In this document: in pieces, positions 51,655 through 61,794 of the stretch
Layout: every line of letters begins with the position of its first letter
How positions within the stretch are numbered: position 1 is the stretch's first letter
Origin: Prorocentrum cordatum
Taxonomy: Eukaryota > Sar > Dinophyceae > Prorocentrales > Prorocentraceae
Reading direction: 5' to 3'
NCBI GenBank assembly: GCA_963575745.1
Contig: CAUYUJ010015717.1
Location: 135,687-199,686 of the forward strand
DNA length: 64,000 bases
Notes under the pieces: model-generated
Told to the model about the DNA's origin: nothing
The model's database searches: none
The model's input: only the letters and a program-made list of their open reading frames with translations
Made by a program: the position numbers and the translations under genes

Positions 51655-53185
51655 TCGGGGCAAGCGGGCCCCTTAGGGAGGGGGCTGCCGCCTGAGACGT
51701 CTTCGCAAATCACTCACAGACGAGGCTCCCGCCTGATACTTCCTCCGTATTCAGGCCTGTGGAGCCCAACAGTGACGGCAGTCACAGCAGTCCGATGGCC
51801 CGCCTGGGATTCGAACATGAAGTGCGGGCCCCTTAGGGAGGGGGCTCCCGCCTGAGACTTCCTCACACTTCGCTCGCAGACGAGGCTCCCGCCTGATACT
51901 TCCTCCAGATTCTTGCCCGAGGAGCCCAACAGTGACGACAGTTACAGGATGCCGATGACCCGCCTCGGATTCGAACATGAAGTGCGGGCCCCTTGAGGAG
52001 GGAGCTCCCGCCTGAGACTTCCTCACAAGTCACTCACAGACGAGGTTCACGCCTGATACTTCTTCCATATTCAGGCCTGAGGAGCCCAAAAGAAACGACA
52101 GTTACAGGATGCCGATGACCCGCCTCGGATTCAAACATGAAGTGCGGGCCCCTGAGGGAGTGGGCTCCCGCCTGAGACTTCCTCGCAATTCACTCACAGG
52201 CGAGGCTCCCGCCTGAGACATCCTTCATATTCAGACCTGAGGAGCCCAAAAGTGACGACGGTACAGGATTCCGATGACCTGCTTCGGATTCGAACATGAA
52301 ATGTGGGCCCCTTAGGGAGGGGGCTCCCGCCTGAGACTTCCTCACACTTCACTCACAGACGAGGCTCCCGCCTGATACTTCCTCCATATTCAGGCCTGAG
52401 AAGCCCAGAAGTGATGACAGTTACAGGATTCCGATGGCCCGCCTCGGATTCGAACATGAAGTGCGGGCGCCTTAGGGAGGGGGCTTCCGCCTGAGACTTC
52501 TTCGCAATTCACTCACAGACGAGGCTCCCGCCTGATACTTCCTCCATATTCTTGCCTGAGTAGCCCAACAGTGACGACAGTTACAGGATGCCGATGGCCC
52601 GCCTCATATTCAAACATGAAGTGCGGGCCCCTTAGGGAGGGAGCTCCCGCCTGAGACTTCCTCACACGTCAATCACAGGTCAGGCTCCCGCCTGATACTT
52701 CCTCCATATTCTTTCCTGAGTAGCCCAACAGTGACGACAGTTACAGGATGCCGATGGCCCGCCTCGGATTCAAACATGAAGTGCGGGCCCCTTAGGGAGG
52801 GGGCTCCCGCCTGAGACTTCCGCGCGACTCACTCACAGTCAAGGCTCCCGCCTGAGACATCCTCCAGATTCAGGCCTGAGGAGCCCAAAAGTGACGACAC
52901 TTACAGGATGCCGATGGCCCGCCTCGGATTCGAACATGAATTGCGGGCCCTTTAGGGAGCTCCAGCCTGAGAATTCCTCACAAGTCACTCACAGACGAGG
53001 CCCCCGCCTGATACTTCTTCCATATTCAGGCCTGAGGAGCCCAAAAGTGACGACATTTGCAGGATGCCGATGACCCGCCTCGGATTCGAACATGAAGTGC
53101 GGACCCCATAGGGAGGCTCCTGCCTGAGACTTCCTCGCAATTCACAAACGAAACTCCCGCCTGAGACATCCTCCATTGTCATGCC
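51655..53185. repeat. 158-bp tandem repeat, ten copies
   Basis: Unit starts (gcgggccccttaggga) at about 51,666, 51,824, 51,982, 52,141, 52,299, 52,458, 52,618, 52,777, 52,939 and 53,096. Each unit has two related halves (ggctcccgcctgagacttcc and ggctcccgcctgatacttcc) and ends with atggcccgcctcggattcga then acatgaagtgcgggcc. In most copies ggcccgc and gcgggcc pair across a 20-nt loop. Copies differ mainly by substitutions and 1-4 nt gaps. Confidence 0.95.
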
Positions 53186-53199
53186 AGGGGGTGAGTGGT

Positions 53200-53381
53200 G
53201 ACGAAATCATGAGTGAGTGAATGATGATGGTGAGTGAATGAATGAGTGAGTGAGTGAGTGATGATGATTATGGTGACGATGAGAAATGAGTGTGTGAGTG
53301 TGTGATTGAGTGAGTGCGAGTGTAAGAGTGTGTGATTGATGAAAAAGAATAAGATGATGATGACGATGATGACGATGATGA

Positions 53382-53459
<78 letters not shown>

Positions 53460-53515
53460 CGATGACGATGACTATGAGTGAGTGAAGGAGTGAGTGAGGG
53501 TGAGTGATGGCGAAG
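53200..53515. repeat. (GAGT)n and (GATGAT/GCT)n microsatellites
   Basis: gagtgagtgaatg tract at 53,205-53,340, then GAT and GCT triplets at 53,350-53,465, then gagtgag again. Confidence 0.95.
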
Positions 53516-53597
53516 GAGAGAGGGGATGAGGGAGGACTGCGCGGGGTGTCCAGAGAAAACAAGAACCCCACTTAGGGCGTGGGGGAGAACAATTCGG

Positions 53598-53722
53598 AGG
53601 TCCGCGCGGATTTCTCGGATCCGCGCTGGGGCCCCCTGGCAGCGCTTCGGGCGCCGCCGTTGGCGCGCTCCGCGCGCCAGGGAGGGGGGTCCTCCGCGGA
53701 TCCGAGAAATCCGCGCGGACCT
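53598..53722. mobile_element. MITE-like element with perfect 28-bp inverted repeats
   Basis: The left arm 53,598-53,625 (aggtccgcgcggatttctcg...) and right arm 53,695-53,722 (...cgagaaatccgcgcggacct) are exact reverse complements over 28 bp. The 69-bp GC-rich middle also folds (ccctggc ... gccaggg). Total 125 bp, no coding capacity, no obvious target-site duplication. A non-autonomous DNA transposon is the best fit. Confidence 0.7.
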
Positions 53723-54584
53723 TAGAGCTTTATGTTTATGCCACTTTTTGTCACCCTAATTTCGAACGCCCCTGCCACGTCTTCAAAGCCTGTCCTGTGG
53801 CACCCACACGTGCGTATTGTCGGGGTCGCTGCGTGGCTCCGCAGTGGCGGCGGTGCCACGCGTCGTGGCCCCCGAGGGATCTCCCCCTCCTTCGGCCCAC
53901 CCGCCTTGCGGTACGTACTCACATCTGCATATACCTGGGTTCCTTCGCCCGGCTAATACTATATGATGTTGTCTTTGCGCGAGGGGGGGGGCGGCTAATT
54001 AGGGCTCCCTCTTCCAACAGGTGGGAGTGCAGCGTTCGATGTTTTTGTTGCGCGTCGTGTTCTGCAAATGGTGTGTTTGAGCCGAGCGAAGGCGATGGTT
54101 GCCATCGAGCACCCTGTTTGGAGCTCGACGACACCGCGAGGGCCTGGCGGGCGGGGGAGCCGCGGGCTCCTGAGCAGGGCGCTGGGCTCCCCGCTTTTAG
54201 GGAGTTGATCCCCGGGTATGGCCGAGGGTGTGGCGTTCGCTTGGGCCTTCCTCGAGCACGAACGGACTCTGGAGCGATGTCTGGAGGGCTGCTGCAGTTT
54301 CCAGCGGCTTCCGCGGTGTCCGTCACATGCCCGTTGCTTTTCTTCATGCACTGGGTGCACAGACCTTGGTCTGGCTTGACGCATCCTCACCCAGGTGCTG
54401 ACATCAGCTCAGGTTTCGGCAGCTTTGTGCTCGGTTTCCGGACTCCCCCGCGGTTCCATTTGATTCCTGTTGCGCTTCGTCCCAGAATTTATATCAAATC
54501 ATCTTCAGTATCCCGCAGACATCAGAGTCCGCGAAAGTTGCGCTACGTGCTTGGATGGATTCGGCAAGATGCTTCAGTGCTCTG
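53723..54584. other. unassigned; conserved tail motif at 53,935-53,957
   Basis: ctgcatatacctgggttcct then tcgcccggctaat resembles the tails at 24,551 and 61,495. The rest has open frames on both strands without recognisable domains. Confidence 0.45.
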
Positions 54585-54626
54585 TCCGTCGCCATCTGAG
54601 CTCAAGCCATTCTTCCTGGCTCAAAG
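54585..54626 (+). other. double spliced-leader relic
   Basis: 54,585-54,606 (tccgtcgccatctgagctca then ag) matches the 22-nt dinoflagellate SL at 18 of 22 positions without gaps. It is followed directly by ccattcttcctggctcaaag (54,607-54,626), which resembles the SL from its CCATTTT to its end with a small insertion. A full SL followed by a truncated SL is the known mark of an mRNA recycled more than once. It lies 44 nt before the GT47 start codon. Confidence 0.7.
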
Positions 54627-54670
54627 GTTCGTCTGTCTTACATCGTCGCAGGCTCATTTGCTATTGAACC

Positions 54671-55898
54671 ATGTTGCTGGCCATCTGGATGTCGATGGCA
54701 TCCGCTGAAGCATTGTTCATTCATTCGCATGTCCACCCCCCCACTCCCCCCCCCGACACAAGGCCACGTGCCGAGGTTGAAAGCGGGTCTTTGGAAGATG
54801 CAGCTTTCAATGAGCCGTGGGTTCATGATAACCGCAGGACGGCTGTTGATGACTCAATGATTTATCGGATCAAATCTCGGGCTGAAGAGTCCGCTATAAG
54901 AGCAGGTTCTTCAAATCCTTTACCTCGCCTCACACCTTTGAGCGATGCTCACTTTAACGTCCCCTTCTTCGTGTACGACGAAGTTGATTGGATGTCCACA
55001 AAGTGCGACGGTATCACCATTTCCGGTCAAGAGAACGATTATCATAAACACAGCGATGATTTCTGGTTTTTGAAAGCTGCTTTGAACCATGGGATGCGAA
55101 CGAAGGATCCTAAGAAAGCAAGGTTGTTTGTGGTTCCGGCATTGTTGAATCTTGCAGTGGAACAATCGGTTTGGAGTCGCAGGCAGTGTTGCGTTGGGGG
55201 ATTGTGTAATTTGGATTTCTTCCAACACGCAAACGACATGCTCAATGAGTCTATCTGGTTTAAACGGAATGAGGGGAAGGACCACGTGGTCGTGTGCTCA
55301 CCTTGTTCTGTTTGAGAACCTCGTGAAATGTAATTCTATTTCGTTCGAGGAGAATAGCATGCGGCAGGAACGCTGCCGAATAGCAGGCACATACGTTGGT
55401 CAGAGATGCGAGCACATGCCAAAACAATCAATGTTTACTTTGATCGCGTCCATGCATCGACGGCGACCTAACTTTCAATCAAGGAGAGATATATGCAAAT
55501 GGTTCCCGCATCTTGTTTCAGTTAATCAAACCTACAACGTCTCAATCTGCGGCGCTGGAAGGCAGTGCCCATCCTTGGCGCAAGCTCGATTTAGCCCCCA
55601 CGTTCGTGGCGACACTTGGGGATCCAGCCGCTTAATTGACATCGTGCTCAGCGGCGCAGTGCCGATGTTCACCAACACAATACAATATCACATCCTGCCT
55701 CCATTTGTACCTTGGGAAAGCATCTCCACGCAAATCGATGTTTCCGACAGGCGGAGATTCGAATTATCAGTACAGAACAGCGTGCCGCTTTATGATGGAT
55801 TGAAACAAAAAGTTGACAAACATGCACATCACCTTGATTGGGAGACGCCCGCTCCTTTTGAGCAGTACATGTGGCTTTTTCAGCAGTGCATTCGATGA
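54671..55898 (+). pseudogene. exostosin-type glycosyltransferase (GT47) copy, one frameshift
   Basis: The first frame (54,671-55,315, 214 codons) starts with a short hydrophobic signal (MLLAIWMSMASAEALF). It shows FNVPFFVYDEVDW (residues 95-107) and TKDPKKARLFVVPALLN (about 144-160), both typical of the exostosin N-terminal half. The second frame, to 55,898, holds NQTYNVSICGAGRQCPSLAQ and GSSRLIDIVLSGAVPMF, then PPFVPWESIS, the donor-binding region of GT47 (S-x-R-x-x-D ... G-x-x-P). One base is missing near 55,290-55,300. Exostosins transfer sugars in the Golgi or ER. No introns; a double SL relic lies 44 nt before the ATG. It could be a young retropseudogene, or a working gene with a read error. 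Confidence 0.75.
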
Positions 55899-55992
55899 TC
55901 TTGTCGGATCGCCAGTCAACAACGAATGTTTGATCCGTTGTTTTGACACGGCGCTTCTTCCGAGCAAGTGCGTGCGTACGTAAGTGTGTAAA
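55899..55992. other. 3' flank of the GT47 copy
   Basis: No poly-A run or target-site duplication is found by eye after the stop. Confidence 0.4.
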
Positions 55993-57055
55993 CATATACA
56001 TATAACGGGGGGTCCGGGGGCCGGGGGCTGGCGCCACGACCACAAATGTGGGGCCCGGGCGTCATTTGCCTTGTGTTTTTACAGGGTTTCGGCGACCCCG
56101 GGCCAACAGGGCCCCAAGAGGCTGCAGGGAGGCTCCAGGAGGCCGCAGCGATGGCCCCAGACGCCTTTCAAGACGACTCCCATGACGCCAAGAAGGCTCC
56201 CGAAGGCCCCGAAGACGCCCCGAGAGGCCCCCCGAGAGAGGCCCAATAAGCAAGAATCGTTGATTTCCCATGGGGAAGCTGCTATTTTTGGCGTGTTTGC
56301 CTTTCGGGCGTCCAAGACGGCCCAAGAGGCACCCAAGCCGGTCGAGGATGCCCCCAAGAGGGCCCCAAGACGGCCCACGAGGGGGCCAAAAGGGCCCACG
56401 AGGCGCCTTCCTAAGAGGGCAGAAATGGACAACAAGTGTTTTTGTTTTCCGATGGTTATTGGAGGTTTTTGGGGTTCTCGCATGTTCGGCTTCCCGACGC
56501 TGCAAGACGACCAAAGAGGCCTCCAAGACGGCCCCAAAATGGGCTAACAGGGCCCCAAGACGGCTCAAGAGGCTTCCAAGACGGCCCAAGATGGCCCCAA
56601 AACAATTCTAAGGAGGGGCCCGGACGAGGGATCCTACCGTGTTTTTCGAGCCTTCGGCCCCAAGAGGCCCCCAGGAGGCCCCCACAAGCTTCTGGGAGGC
56701 CCCAAGGCCTCCTAGATGCCTCCGAGAGACCCCCCCGAGGGGCCCCAAAACGGGCCCCAACAGGGACCGAAACGGTCCCCAAGAGGCTTCGGAACTGCTT
56801 CAAGGAAGCTCCCGAAAGACTTGCCACGCGATCCGAACGAACTCTCAAGATGCTTCCATGAGGAACCCCAGACGCCTCGATGATAGCTTCAAGAGCGCTC
56901 CAGAGACTCCCAAGACGGCTCCAAAACGACGCGGGACGGCCTGAAGACGGCCCCTGAAGGCCGCCAAGATGGTCCAAGATGGCCCCGAGATGGGCCCAAG
57001 TGTCCATCTTGGGACCATCTTGGATTATGTGTATATATACACATATTCATACACA
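55993..57055. repeat. bounded composite unit: TA end, GC box, GGCCCCAAGA array with two cores, TA end
   Basis: Opens with acatatacatataacgggg and a GC box (ggtccgggggccgggggc ... cacaaatgtggggcccgggc) like 44,551-44,660. Array words ggccccaagacggc follow, with cores at 56,245-56,320 and 56,425-56,512. It closes at ttggattatgtgtatatata then cacatattcatac. Long open frames across it are repeat by-products. Confidence 0.65.
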
Positions 57056-57085
57056 CATCGATAAGCAAGCAGTTTTGTGGGAACC

Positions 57086-57410
57086 ATACTTAGTCCGAGC
57101 GTGGCCCGAGCGTGCGCATTGGCCAAGGCCCCAAAGAAGAAGGGACACTGCCATTCCGGCTGACCAGCCGCGCCCGCCGCCTCCCATTTCTCCTCCGCTG
57201 CTACCGTCGCGGATGCCATGCGTAATCCGGACATCGATGCCCCACAATCGCAGTGGATCTGCAGTGGGGATTGGGTTTAGTCCGAGCGTGGCCCGGGCGT
57301 GCGCGCTGGTCAAAGCACCACAGCAGAGGTGGCGCTGCCATTCCGGCTGACCAGCCTCGCCCGCCGCCTCGCATCTCCCTCTCTCCCTGTGCTGATGCCA
57401 TGAGACCGCT
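57086..57410. repeat. 130-bp duplication spaced 188 bp
   Basis: ttagtccgagcgtggcccga starts at about 57,089 and ttagtccgagcgtggcccgg at about 57,277. Both continue through ctgccattccggctgaccag and cgcccgccgcctc to gatgcc. Confidence 0.85.
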
Positions 57411-57466
57411 TTTCCTTGTCCCCTGGCGAAGCCGGCGTGACCGAGGGGATGGAGGGGGGGGTGGCC

Positions 57467-57547
57467 ACGTCACGATTCGCGCCGGCGCCGTCTGGAAATG
57501 TGCTGCGATGGCTAATTCGTACACGGCGCCAGCGCGAATCGTGACGT
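57467..57547. mobile_element. 81-bp inverted-repeat element
   Basis: The 25-bp arms (acgtcacgattcgcgccggc then gccgt; acggcgccagcgcgaatcgt then gacgt) match at 24 of 25 positions around a 31-bp spacer. This fits a minimal MITE or a large palindromic site. Confidence 0.6.
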
Positions 57548-57719
57548 CACCAAGGGGGGGGAGGGATGGTGGGCGCGGGGCCGGTCACGGACGTTATCGC
57601 GAACAACAAAAACGGGCTCCATCAAAACGACCATGGCCAGTCCATCGAAACCCAACACCTACATGCAAGGATGTTCTATAGTTGGCATCGTTTTCAATCC
57701 CAGCGTGGCTGGGGCGTCT

Positions 57720-58375
57720 GCACACGCATAGGTGTATGTATATGTTTGTGTATGTGTATGTGTTTATGTTTGTGTGTACGGATACGTGTATGCATTGGTA
57801 TGTGTATATGTGCATGTATAGTGTATAGTAAATAACAGACATGTTTAGAGTACATATGGTGTATGATGTATTTGGATGTGTGTATGGAATATGTAAGTGT
57901 ATATGTCTACAATATCACGTCTGAAACTGTTGGTGTACATATCTAACTTGTGTTGGTGTATGTTTTTGTTGTTTTTGCATATTCAATTCATGTATGATTT
58001 GATGTATGTGTTTGTTTATGTCTTCATGTATTCATTCACATGGCATGTTTTGAGTTGTCTACTTACGTACTCATGTCTGTAATTATTTACGCATGTGTTT
58101 ACCAATGTACTTGTTGTGTGTTCATGCTAGCGGTTTATCGGTGTATCCGACTTTACTATATACATATGTATTATGCGTGTATATATGTGTATATGTGTAT
58201 GTATGTATGCCTGGATGTATGTATGTATGTATATATGTATGTATGTCGGTTTGTATGTATGTATGTATGTATGCATGTTTGTATGTATGTCTGCCTGTAA
58301 GTATGTATATCTGTATGTATGTATGTATGCGTGTATGTATGTATGTATGTATGTATGTATGTATGTATGTATATA
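57720..58375. repeat. (TATG)n/(TGTA)n-rich microsatellite region
   Basis: Degenerate gtgtatgtatatgtttgtg at 57,720-57,840 and denser atgtatgtatgtatgt from 58,190 to 58,372. Cys/Met/Tyr-rich frames are artefacts. Confidence 0.9.
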
Positions 58376-58464
58376 ATGTAATGTAATGTAATGTAATGTA
58401 ATGTAATGTAATGTAATGTAATGTAATGTAATGTAATGTAATGTAATGTAATGTAATGTAATTA
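58373..58464. repeat. (AATGT)n pentanucleotide microsatellite
   Basis: About 18 perfect copies of aatgt. Confidence 0.98.
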
Positions 58465-58484
58465 ATGTATGTATGTATGTATGA

Positions 58485-59759
58485 GAGAGCGTGATCCACC
58501 GCCGCTTTACTGTGGAAAATTGCCAACCTTTTCCTCCGGAACCCGGGGGTCGCCCCCCCCCCCTCCGAAAATCCCCCCCCCCTGCTGGAACCCCGCCCCC
58601 CCACCCCTCCCCCGGCAAAAAAAAAAAAAAAGAAAAAAAAAAAAAAAAACCCCCCCCCCTCCCCTAAAAAAAAAACCCCCCTCCCCCCCCGGCAAACCAC
58701 GCCCCCCCCGTCCCCCTAACCCCTCCGCCCCCCCCCCCCCTCCCCCTCGAAACCGGGGGGGGTCACTCGGTTCCGAACCCCTCCCCCCCCCCCCCCCCCC
58801 TCCGGATCCGGAAAACCGGGGGGGGGTCACTACCGGTTCGAACCCGCCCCCCCTCGAAAACCGGAGGGGGATCACTACCGGTTCGAACCGCAGCGTCCCA
58901 CCCGGAGGCGCCGCTCCCCAGAAGAGAAGAAGCACGCGCCCACCACTCCGCCAGCAAACGACTTCCGGTCCCCACCACCGTCCGCATCACATCCCCCACT
59001 GGTGTTCCCAGCACCACTGTCCTCACCACCGCTGTCCCCACTGGTTCCACCACCGCCCCTACTGTCCCCACCAGTGGCCCCACCACTGTCGCACTGTCCC
59101 CGCTGTCCCCAGAACTGTTCCCACCACGGTTCCACTCTCCCCACTGTCTCCACGGCCCCAACCACTGCCCGACTATCCCCACTGTCCCCACTGACTCCTC
59201 CGCTGTCCCACTGAGCTGTCCCACTGTTCCCACCACTGTCCCCACTGTCCCCACCACTGTCCCCACTGTACCTCTGTCCCATTGTCCCACCGCCGTCCTC
59301 GCCACCGCCTTCACCACTGTCCCCACCACCATTGTACCCTCCACTGTCCCACTGTTTCCACCTCTTTCCCACTGTGCCCACACCACCCCGCACACCACAC
59401 CGGCAGAAACCCCGGAACAGAAAAGCGCGAACGACCGACCCGGCAGCGGTCCCCACCACTGTCCACTGTCCCCCTGTTCCCACCATTGTCCTCACCACTG
59501 TCCCCACCACTACCGGCCCTCTACTGTCCCACTGTCCAACTGTCCCCACCACTGTCCCGCTGTCCCCTCACCACTGTCCCCACCAACACCGTCCCCACCT
59601 CTGTCCGCACCCCCACTCGGTTTTTCGAGGGGGGGGGGGGGGGGTTCGAACCGGTAGTGACCCCCCCCCTTTTCATGATGAGCTGGGGGGGGGGGAGGGG
59701 TTCGAACCGGTAGTGACCCCCCCCCCGGTTTTCCGCCAGCAGCGGTAGAACACGCTCTT
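58485..59759. mobile_element. foldback element inserted in an ATGT microsatellite
   Basis: The terminal inverted repeats (58,485-58,506: gagagcgtgatccaccgccg then ct; 59,738-59,759: agcagcggtagaacacgctc then tt) match at 18 of 22 positions. Inside, the left half has three copies of gggtcac(t)(ac)cggttcgaacc (58,751; 58,816; 58,862). The right half has two copies in inverse orientation (59,643; 59,698). Oligo-C, oligo-A and oligo-G tracts border them. The centre is a ccaccactgtcccc minisatellite (58,990-59,590). Both outer flanks are (ATGT)n. Multipart terminal repeats of this kind resemble Foldback-type transposons. No transposase is encoded. Confidence 0.65.
58990..59590. repeat. CCACTGTCCC minisatellite
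   Basis: 10-14 bp degenerate repeats (cccaccactgtccccactgt). Pro/Thr/Val/Gly-rich frames on both strands are artefacts. Confidence 0.95.
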
Positions 59760-60075
59760 TCGTATGTATGTATGTATGTATGCATGCATGCATGCATGCA
59801 TGCATGCATGCATGCACGTACGTACGTACGTACGTATGTATGTATGTATGTATGTATGTATGTATGTATGTATACATGTATGTATGTATGTATGTATGCA
59901 TGGATGCATGTATGTATGTATGTATGTATGTACGTATGTATGTATGTACGTATGCATGTATGTATGTATGTATGTATGTATGTGTGTATGTATGTATGTA
60001 TGTATGTATGTATGTGTATATGCATACATACATGCATGCATGTATGTATGCATGTATGTATGTTTGTATGTTCCG
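59760..60075. repeat. (ATGT)n/(ATGC)n/(ACGT)n microsatellite
   Basis: atgcatgcatgcatgc, acgtacgtacgt and atgtatgtatgt blocks. Confidence 0.98.
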
Positions 60076-60408
60076 ATATGTATATATATATATCTATCTA
60101 TATATTTACGTATAGCTATACATATATCGATATACCTATCTATATATATATATATTTACATATATACCTACCTACCTACCTATCTATCTATATACCTATA
60201 TATCAACATATATATATATATTTATATGTATATCGATCTATATATATATATCTATACATCTCTATATATATATATATATCTTTATATATCTATATATCTA
60301 TATATCTATATATCTATATGTCTATCTATCTATCTATCTATCTATATATATATATCTATCTATATATCTATCTATCTATCTATCTATCTATATATCTATC
60401 TATCTATA

Positions 60409-60451
<43 letters not shown>

Positions 60452-60470
60452 ATATCTATCTATCTATACA
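60076..60470. repeat. (CTAT)n/(TA)n microsatellite
   Basis: ctatctatctatctat blocks with tatata runs. Tyr/Ile/Ser-rich frames are artefacts. Confidence 0.98.
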
Positions 60471-60904
60471 GGCCCGCGGCCCCCAAACATGTGCCCCCAT
60501 TGGGGGACTCGGGGTTCCAGGGGTTCTGCTGGGGCGCCGGGGGCGCCCTAAGGTCGCCCGGAGACGGCCCCCGGATCGCCAAACATAGCGCTTCCAGACC
60601 GCAGGAACGACCAATGGCGGCCAAGACGGCCAAGGCGGCCAGAATTAGCCCCTGACTATCCAAGAGGCCTCCAAGACGCCCCCAGAAACCTTCAAGATGC
60701 CTCCAAAGGAGCCCCGGGCGGCATAACTTATCGCTTACCCAAAGGTTTTTGAAGGATTTCCATGTTCTCGCCTTTGCAGTTTTCCGACGCTCTACAACGG
60801 CCCAAGAGGTCATATTGTCCGCTCCAAGACAGCCCCAGAGGCCTCGAAGATGGCCCCCAAACGGCCCAAGAGGGCCCCAAGACGGCGCCAGAGGCGCACA
60901 GGAC
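60471..60904. repeat. GC box plus GGCCCCAAGA-type array with core
   Basis: Opens with aggcccgcggcccccaaaca directly after the microsatellite. The core at 60,722-60,805 contains ttctcgcctttgcagttttc then cgacgctctacaacgg, matching 56,470-56,512 and the reverse complement of 178-245. Confidence 0.7.
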
Positions 60905-61462
60905 GGCCCGAGAGAGCCCTATGGAGCTCCACCCAAGGCCCCAGTGGGGGTGCCCGCATGCGTCCGCCACACCCAGTACAGCGTCTCGTGGCCCCCTAGT
61001 GAGCTCCACCGAAGGCCTCAATTGCGCAGCCCGCGTGCGTCTCACCCACCGAGTACAGCGCTTCGTGGCCCCCTAGGGAGCTCCGACGAAGGTCCCAGTG
61101 GCGCAGCCCGCATGCGTCTCCCCCACCCAGAACAGCGCTTCGTGGCCCCATAGGGAGCTCCACCGAAGGTCTCAATAGTGCGGCCCGCATGTGTCTCACC
61201 CACCGAGTACAGCGCCTCTTGGCCCCATAGGGAGCTCCGACGATGGTCCCAGTGGCGCAGCCCGCATGCGTCTCCCCCACCCAGAATAGCGTTTCGTGGA
61301 CCGAAGTCTCAATTGTGCAGCCAGCATGCGTTTTCCCCACAAAGTGCAGCGTTTCGTGGCCCTAGAAGGGGGGGGCTCCACCGAAGGTTCCAGTGGTGTA
61401 GTCCGCATGCGTCTCCCCCACCCGATACAGCGTTTCGTGGCCCTACAAGAGGGCTCCACCGA
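60905..61462. repeat. 88-bp-period minisatellite array, third locus
   Basis: gagctccaccgaagg-like words recur from 60,922 to 61,455 with gcccgcatgcgtctccccca and agcgcttcgtggccc. Same family and orientation as 23.6 kb and 50.7 kb. Confidence 0.9.
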
Positions 61463-61494
61463 GGACGATGCCTACAACTGCAGTGTTCACAACT

Positions 61495-61524
61495 ACATAT
61501 GGTTGGGTCCTTCGCCAGGCCAAT
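61495..61524. repeat. conserved tail motif
   Basis: acatatggttgggtccttcg then ccaggccaat; compare 24,551-24,580 and 53,935-53,957. Confidence 0.6.
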
Positions 61525-61794
61525 TCAAATTTACCCCCGGTTTATTTTTGCACATCAGACCATCATTAAGGCCCCCGTCACCATCGAAGAAGATCCCAGG
61601 AAGCCTTCGAGGGCCCCAAATCATCGAGCACCTGAAGGAAGTCGATGATTTTGTGGTTTCCGCATTTCTCCTTCTATACGCTTCCGAGGCTTGCGCAGGG
61701 ACTCCAAGAAGGTCGTTAGATGCACAAGGCGCTTCAATAATTGAGATTCCATGCTTTAGCCTGTCGGGCCTAGCTAGCTATATATGTATCACCC
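61525..61794. other. unassigned stretch
   Basis: No gene is recognised. Confidence 0.35.

Noticed and set aside
51655-53185. tRNA-like B box (ggattcgaac) in each 158-bp unit
   Set aside because: No A box, no cloverleaf, no anticodon stem; the paired arms form only one simple hairpin.
56079-56537. Trp/Gly/Leu-rich ORFs in GGCCCC arrays
   Set aside because: The same peptides appear wherever the array occurs; repeat by-products.
58546-58760. Pro/Lys-rich protein encoded by C and A runs
   Set aside because: Homopolymer tracts inside the foldback element; no protein-like sequence.
58127-60590. Cys/Met/Tyr-, His/Ile/Tyr- and Tyr/Ile/Ser-rich ORFs
   Set aside because: Translations of (ATGT)n and (CTAT)n; coding on both strands at once in every frame.
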